Of a stretch of 35,535 bases of DNA, positions 31,301-35,535 are shown one piece after another; position 1 is the first letter of the stretch, and every line of letters begins with the position of its first letter. The notes beneath the pieces were generated by a model, which was not told the DNA's origin, searched no databases, and worked only from the letters and a program-made list of their open reading frames with translations. Source of the stretch: an uncultured Oscillospiraceae bacterium (GTDB taxonomy: Bacteria; Bacillota; Clostridia; Oscillospirales; Oscillospiraceae); assembly GCA_944387775.1 (NCBI GenBank), contig CALXGE010000013.1, positions 1-35,535 on the forward strand, written 5' to 3'. The position numbers and the translations under genes are program-made.

Positions 31301-32920
31301 ATGAAGATCGGCGGTATGATATGGGAACGGCCCAAGGGAGGAAAACTCCTGCGCCTGGGCGGATATCTCACAGCGGGGTTCCTCTCCGCGGCCTGCGCGC
31401 TGGAGGGGCGAGCGCCCCTGGTAGCGGGCTTTCTCGCGGCCTGCCGGCCGGGACAAAACGCCCTGGCCGCACTGTGCGGCGGCATCCTGGGGAGCTTTAC
31501 GTTCCTGGGCTTTGGCTCCGCTCTGCGCTGCTGCGGTATTTTGGTGCTGGAGAGCGCGGTGCTCTCCGCCTTCCGGGATACGGTGTGGTTTCAGAGCCCC
31601 CTCTTCCGGCCCCTCACCGCCGCCGGCGCCACCTTGGCAGTGGAGCTGGCCTATGCCCTGCAGATGGGCCTTACCGCCGCTTCTCTGACACGGCTCCTGG
31701 CCTGTACTGCCCTGGCGGGGCTCTTGGCCCACTACTGCTCCCTCCTTCTGCGGCAGACCGTGATCCCACGGCGGCAGGCCCCACGGGAGCCGGAGGGCCT
31801 GCGGGAGCGGCTGAAGCTCTCCGCCGATGCCCTGCGCTCCCTCTGCGAGACCTTCAGCGGGGGCAGCGCCCCCAAGAAGGAGGAAAATCCCGCCGTGGTC
31901 TTTGACCGGGCGGCGGAGGTGGTGTGCCGGGGCTGTGCTCTGCGGGACCTCTGCTGGAACAAGGAGTACATCTCCACCTTCAACGCCTTCAACGACGCCA
32001 CCCCTGCCATTCTGGAGCGGGGAAGGGCGGAGAGCGGGGACTTTGCCGCCCACTTTGCCAGCCGCTGTATCCATTTTCCCCAGCTGATTTCCGCCATCAA
32101 CACGGAGGTGACGGCCCTGTTGCTGCGGCGGCAGTACCGCCGCCAGCTGGAGGCGGAGCGCAGCCGGACCCGGGGCCAGTACGCCCAGCTCTCAGAGCTG
32201 GTGGCCCAGGCCATGGCCACTCCGGACCAGCAGGTGGAGGAGGGGAATACCCTGGCCTGGGACGTGGCCATGGGCTCCACCCCCAAGGAGGGCCAGCGGG
32301 TGTGCGGCGACAGCGTCACCTACTTCAAGTCCGGCGGCAATACCCTCTGCCTCCTCCTTTCCGACGGCATGGGCAGCGGCCGGGAGGCCCGGCGGGAGAG
32401 CCAGCTGACATTGCGGCTCACAGAGCAGTTCCTCCGCTCCGGCATCGAGGCGGGAGCAGCTCTCAGGACCATCAACGCCGCGCTGAACATCCGCAGTGAC
32501 GAGCAGGGCAGCTTCACCACTATCGACCTTCTCACCGTGGACCTCACCGACTACCAGGCGGCTCTCTACAAGTACGGCGCCGCTCCCACTTACATCAAGC
32601 ACCAGGGCACCGTCCGCCGTGTCACTGGCAGCGCTCTGCCTGCGGGACTCCAGGACGCCGCCTCCCCTACCCCGGAGACCCGCTTTCCCCTGGAGGAAAA
32701 CACCTTCGTTCTCATGGTCAGTGACGGCGTGGCCGACAGTAGTGACGACAAATGGCTTCAGGATCTGCTGGCGGGGTGGCAGGGGGACGATCCCAATGTG
32801 CTGGTGTCCCTGGTGCTGCGGGAGTGCCGCCAGCGCCGCCATGGAGATGATGACTGCAGTGCGCTTTGCCTGTGCCTTCCTCCTCAAAATCGGGGAAAAC
32901 GCCAGGCCAGGGCCGTATAA
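31301..32920 (+). CDS. spoIIE: Stage II sporulation protein E, compact form
   Basis: PP2C-type phosphatase that dephosphorylates the anti-anti-sigma factor SpoIIAA and so activates sigma-F in the forespore. 539 residues, against about 827 in B. subtilis. The N-terminal membrane part is short (about 10-150, four to six helices instead of ten). The middle domain keeps a Cys cluster (VVCRGCALRDLCW). The phosphatase domain from about 325 carries GDS, LLLSDGMGSG (metal-binding Asp) and VSDGVADS, ending in DDDCSALCL. The family call is firm; the reduced membrane anchor is the oddity. ATG at 31301 has a weak purine-rich site upstream. A small membrane protein gene follows. Confidence 0.93.
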   Translation: MKIGGMIWERPKGGKLLRLGGYLTAGFLSAACALEGRAPLVAGFLAACRPGQNALAALCGGILGSFTFLGFGSALRCCGILVLESAVLSAFRDTVWFQSPLFRPLTAAGATLAVELAYALQMGLTAASLTRLLACTALAGLLAHYCSLLLRQTVIPRRQAPREPEGLRERLKLSADALRSLCETFSGGSAPKKEENPAVVFDRAAEVVCRGCALRDLCWNKEYISTFNAFNDATPAILERGRAESGDFAAHFASRCIHFPQLISAINTEVTALLLRRQYRRQLEAERSRTRGQYAQLSELVAQAMATPDQQVEEGNTLAWDVAMGSTPKEGQRVCGDSVTYFKSGGNTLCLLLSDGMGSGREARRESQLTLRLTEQFLRSGIEAGAALRTINAALNIRSDEQGSFTTIDLLTVDLTDYQAALYKYGAAPTYIKHQGTVRRVTGSALPAGLQDAASPTPETRFPLEENTFVLMVSDGVADSSDDKWLQDLLAGWQGDDPNVLVSLVLRECRQRRHGDDDCSALCLCLPPQNRGKRQARAV

Positions 32921-32989
32921 TCTGCCCCGCCCCGGGAAACAATGGGAGAGGAAATCAACAGCGTGCAGCACAGAAAGGAGCGGTGCCCC

Positions 32990-33265
32990 TTGGTGAAAGG
33001 TATCTCCCGCCGCGTGATCGTCGTGGACTCTCCCGATCCCAAGCTCTTCGAACAGGCCATTTTCATCATCCGAAACGACGCCCTCACCAAGGAGGGCGTG
33101 ACGCCGCAGCAGGTCCTGGGTGAGGCCTGCCGCATTGCCCGGGGCTATGCGGCCAGCCACACCATCCGCCCGCCGCTGTGGCGGCGGATCCCCCGCTGGT
33201 GCTACTTCGCCGCCGCGGCTCTGGCCGCCGTGGCGGTGTGGGCAGTCATCACATTCCTGTTGTGA
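32990..33265 (+). CDS. Small protein with C-terminal membrane segment, downstream of spoIIE
   Basis: 91 residues, family not recognised with certainty. A soluble N-terminal part (GISRRVIVVDSPDPKLFE then AIFIIRNDAL) is followed by a C-terminal hydrophobic helix (WCYFAAAALAAVAVWAV, about 72-90), so it is a tail-anchored protein. The TTG at 32990 is preferred because AAAGGAG at 32974-32980 lies 9 nt upstream; a GTG at 32993 is equally in frame but 12 nt away. It lies 69 nt after spoIIE, with no terminator between, so it may share its sporulation expression. A 19-bp hairpin follows. Confidence 0.7.
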   Translation: MVKGISRRVIVVDSPDPKLFEQAIFIIRNDALTKEGVTPQQVLGEACRIARGYAASHTIRPPLWRRIPRWCYFAAAALAAVAVWAVITFLL

Positions 33266-33306
33266 GCAAAGGAGGGACTTTTCGCCGGAAAAGTCCCTCC
33301 TTTGCT
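33265..33306 (+). terminator. Terminator after the spoIIE small-protein unit
   Basis: A perfect 19-bp stem (33265-33283 with 33288-33306) with loop GCCG directly overlaps the small protein's stop. No long T-run follows, so it is called a terminator with moderate confidence. Confidence 0.65.
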
Positions 33307-33338
33307 GCCGTTTGGTAGAAAAAGTTCCTATCTTCCCC

Positions 33339-33367
33339 TTGACAACCAGAGAAAAAACCGATACCAT
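33339..33367 (+). promoter_or_regulatory. Promoter for mfd
   Basis: Perfect TTGACA (33339-33344), exactly 17 nt, TACCAT (33362-33367). The transcript would carry a leader of about 125 nt before the mfd ATG at 33500. Confidence 0.7.
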
Positions 33368-33499
33368 CACAGAGCACGGAGTTTTCCGTGTGGAGTTATG
33401 GATACGAAAGAAGAACAGCGGCACACACCCCTCCCCCCGGAGTGATGGTGTGGGCCTTTTCCTGCGTTCTTTTGTTTTTTGCTCAGAAAGGAGGCGGCT
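33368..33499 (+). other. mfd 5' leader with two hairpins and a 15-codon open frame
   Basis: Downstream of the promoter is a 6-bp hairpin (33375-33380 with 33385-33390). A 15-codon frame (33398-33445, MDTKEEQRHTPLPPE) has GGAG only 2 nt before its ATG. An imperfect 10-pair stem (33420-33429 with 33447-33456, one mismatch) is followed by a U-rich stretch (33457-33480), resembling a weak intrinsic terminator. The pieces could form an attenuator; the poor ribosome binding site of the short frame argues against it. Confidence 0.35.
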
Positions 33500-35535
33500 A
33501 TGGAGCTGCTGCTGAAAAAACTGCTGGAGATCCCCGAAGCGGCGTCCCTGGCGGAGGCCGTGGAAAAGGGCGGCTGTCCCGCCGCGGTGACAGGTCTCTC
33601 CTCGGTGCATAAGGCCCAGATCGCCGCCGCTTTGGCCCATGGGACTAACCGTTCCCTGGTAATGGTCTGCGCCGACGAGGCGGAGGCAGGACGCCTGGCC
33701 GGGGACCTGGAGACTCTGCTGGGGGTCCCGGCGCTGCGGCTCTATGCCCGGGAGCTGTTTGTCCGCACCGGGGCTGTGGCCTCCCGCCAGTGGGAGATGG
33801 CCCGGATCGGCGCACTCTACGAGATGGCCCAGGGACAGGGACGGCTCCTGGTGTGTACCGCTGAGGGCCTTCTCCAGAAGACTGCCCCCGCCCAGCGGCT
33901 CCGGGACAGCGCCATCACCCTGGAGGTGGGGGGACGCTGGGATCTCAGTGATCTGACCCTTCGTCTGGCGTCGGCGGGCTACAGCCGCTGCGACCAGGTG
34001 GAGGGCGTGGGCCAGTTTGCCCTTCGCGGCGGCATCCTGGACGTGTTCTCTCCTCTCATGGAGGAGCCGGTGCGCTGCGAGTTCTTTGACGATGAGATCG
34101 ACTCTCTGGGCTCCTTCGACACCACCACCCAGCGCCGTACGGCCAATCTGCCCTCTGCCCTGCTGCTGCCGGCGGCGGAGCAGCTGCCGGATACGGAGAT
34201 GGTCTCCGCCTTCGGCTGCCTCCCTGCCGATGCCCTCATCTGCCTGTGTGAGACAGGCCGCATCACCGAGCGGGTGAAGGGTGTGCTGTTCCAGGCCAAG
34301 GAGGATACCGAGTCCCTGTTGGCCGCCGGGGAGCCCAATGGGGACCTTGTGAGCCTGCTTCTCAGCCAGAGCGAGTGGCTTTCTGAGCTGGAGCGGTTCC
34401 CGGTGTGCATGATGGAGGCTCTGCCCACCTCCCGCTACCCCTTGAGTCCCCGGACCCTTCTCACCATCAACGCCAAGCAGCTGAGTGCCTACGGCGGCAG
34501 CATGGACGCCGCCGCCGGGGACCTGGAGCACTACCGCTCCGTGGGCTTTGGTGCGCTGCTGCTGTGCGGCAACGCCCCTCGGGCCCGGAACCTCCAGCGG
34601 ATGCTCCAGGAGCGGGATCTTCCCGCCGCCCTGGACTTCGAGGGGGAGGCACTGCCTGCCCCCGGTGAGATCCGCCTTACGGTGGGGGCCCTCTCCGCCG
34701 GTGCGGAGTACCCCCAGCTGAATCTGGCCATCCTCACCGAGGGCCAGCTTACCGCTGCTTCCTCCGGCAAGGCCCCTGCCAAGCGGTCTGTGAAAAAGGA
34801 CAACCGGCAGAAGCTCCTCAGCTACACTGACCTCACCCCCGGGGACCTGGTGGTCCATGCCCACCACGGTATCGGCCGCTTCGAGGGTATGCGGAAAATG
34901 CCGGTGGACGGGGTGGAGAAGGACTACATCAAGATCGCCTATGCCGGCGGCGATAGCCTCTACGTCCCCGCCACCCAGCTGGATCTGGTGTCCAAGTACA
35001 TCGGCGGCGGCGGTCAGGACGAGAGCCGCCCCATGAAGCTCAACAAGCTGGGTGGCACCGACTGGACCAAGCAGAAGGCCAAGGCCAAAGCCGCCGCCAA
35101 GGATCTGGCCAAGGGCCTCATCGCCCTTTATGCCGAGCGCCAGCGCCGCCCGGGCTTTGCCTTCTCCCCGGACTCCCCCTGGCAGCGGGAGTTTGAGGAG
35201 GCCTTCGACTACGCAGAGACCGACGACCAGCTGCGGTGCATCGAGGAGATCAAGCGGGACATGGAGCGGCCGGTGCCCATGGACCGGCTCCTCTGCGGCG
35301 ACGTGGGCTACGGCAAGACGGAGGTGGCCCTCCGGGCGGTGATGAAGTGCGTGCTGGATGGCAAGCAGGCCGCCATTCTGGTGCCCACCACCGTCCTGGC
35401 CCAGCAGCACTTCAATACCGCCGTCAACCGCTTCCGCAGCTTCCCGGTGGAGATCCGGGTCCTCTCCCGGTTCCAGACCCCCGGCCAGGCCCGGCAGATC
35501 CTCTCGGACCTCCGGACCGGGCGGGTGGACCTCCT
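33500..35535 (+). CDS. mfd: Transcription-repair coupling factor, 3' end cut by window edge
   Basis: Removes RNA polymerase stalled at DNA damage and recruits the UvrAB repair complex. 678 codons are present of about 1150. The N-terminal UvrB-like homology module, the RNA-polymerase interaction segment (GDLVVHAHHGIGRFEG, near 450) and the Walker A motif GDVGYGKTEV (near 600) of the RecG-like translocase all occur in the expected order. The ATG at 33500 has AAAGGAGG 5 nt upstream. In many Firmicutes a peptidyl-tRNA hydrolase gene precedes mfd; here it is spoIIE and a small protein. Its promoter and leader lie at 33339-33499. Confidence 0.97.
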   Translation, partial: MELLLKKLLEIPEAASLAEAVEKGGCPAAVTGLSSVHKAQIAAALAHGTNRSLVMVCADEAEAGRLAGDLETLLGVPALRLYARELFVRTGAVASRQWEMARIGALYEMAQGQGRLLVCTAEGLLQKTAPAQRLRDSAITLEVGGRWDLSDLTLRLASAGYSRCDQVEGVGQFALRGGILDVFSPLMEEPVRCEFFDDEIDSLGSFDTTTQRRTANLPSALLLPAAEQLPDTEMVSAFGCLPADALICLCETGRITERVKGVLFQAKEDTESLLAAGEPNGDLVSLLLSQSEWLSELERFPVCMMEALPTSRYPLSPRTLLTINAKQLSAYGGSMDAAAGDLEHYRSVGFGALLLCGNAPRARNLQRMLQERDLPAALDFEGEALPAPGEIRLTVGALSAGAEYPQLNLAILTEGQLTAASSGKAPAKRSVKKDNRQKLLSYTDLTPGDLVVHAHHGIGRFEGMRKMPVDGVEKDYIKIAYAGGDSLYVPATQLDLVSKYIGGGGQDESRPMKLNKLGGTDWTKQKAKAKAAAKDLAKGLIALYAERQRRPGFAFSPDSPWQREFEEAFDYAETDDQLRCIEEIKRDMERPVPMDRLLCGDVGYGKTEVALRAVMKCVLDGKQAAILVPTTVLAQQHFNTAVNRFRSFPVEIRVLSRFQTPGQARQILSDLRTGRVDL

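Noticed and set aside
33388..33612. A 74-codon open frame overlapping the mfd start in another frame
   Set aside because: It runs through the mfd ribosome binding site and into mfd codons, and its product turns into Gly- and Arg-rich shadow sequence.
32192..35410. A 1072-codon open frame on the minus strand opposite spoIIE and mfd
   Set aside because: It crosses two clearly coding genes and an intergenic region, has low-complexity composition and no family match. High G+C explains the lack of stops.
1..35535. CRISPR arrays, tRNA genes, insertion sequences and phage genes
   Set aside because: Looked for by eye on both strands; no regular spacer-repeat array, cloverleaf, transposase motif or phage gene was recognised. 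The shortest repeats found are the coding ones at 10665-10720 and 24831-24866.

Overview
The window is about 35.5 kb of GC-rich DNA (one typical line counted by hand is about 68% G+C) from an endospore-forming Firmicute. It carries spoVAD, spoVAE, a spoVAF/gerA-type gene and spoIIE, strong Gram-positive ribosome binding sites, short intergenic gaps and many intrinsic terminators. G+C content and gene style suggest a gut clostridium of the Oscillospiraceae type (Flavonifractor, Oscillibacter, Intestinimonas and relatives). This placement is inference. I see no rRNA, tRNA, CRISPR array, insertion sequence or prophage, and no gene-free stretch longer than about 300 bases.

Layout. 1-2124 (minus): a GH1 beta-glucosidase followed by a GH13 alpha-glucosidase cut by the left edge. 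2323-5280 (minus): a copper operon, csoR-copA. CsoR-like operators sit inside a near-consensus promoter, and copA ends in a CopZ-like domain with its own internal ribosome binding site and ATG. 5361-6774 (minus): spoVAD-spoVAE behind a forespore-type promoter. 6945-10090 (plus): a cysteine-rich zinc-ribbon protein, an NhaC antiporter and a cation diffusion facilitator with a manganese-type metal site, converging on a ZIP transporter (10150-11004, minus). 11169-13758 (plus): cysteine synthase, a flavodiiron protein and an unknown small protein. 13852-18556 (plus): a papain-like-fold protein, then HAD phosphatase, methyltransferase, MFS transporter and glycerophosphodiesterase.

18630-20048 (minus): a SpoVAF-like germination protein, divergent from a LysR regulator (20199-21086). 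An Asp/Glu racemase-family gene follows, then an AT-rich, 5'-truncated TraX-family remnant (about 21986-22690), which is the only clear foreign DNA here. 22793-26039 (minus): ribF, truB and a PrsA-like foldase lipoprotein whose 3' end looks frameshifted. 26233-27003 (minus): uridine phosphorylase, divergent from a secreted phosphodiester glycosidase with three SLH domains (27245-29497). 29594-31128 (minus): an azoreductase-like flavoprotein and a PflX-type radical SAM protein. 31301-33265 (plus): a compact SpoIIE and a small membrane protein. 33500 to the end: mfd, cut by the right edge.

Functional themes are metal homeostasis (copper export, Mn-type CDF, ZIP import, zinc ribbons), sporulation and germination (spoIIE at engulfment, spoVAD/AE and spoVAF for the germination and dipicolinate channel machinery) and anaerobic redox defence (flavodiiron protein, azoreductase). 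The most distinctive points are the in-frame CopA/CopZ arrangement, the operator-in-spacer copper promoter, two sporulation genes with similar forespore-type promoters, the shortened SpoIIE, the split tail of the foldase and the truncated TraX island.
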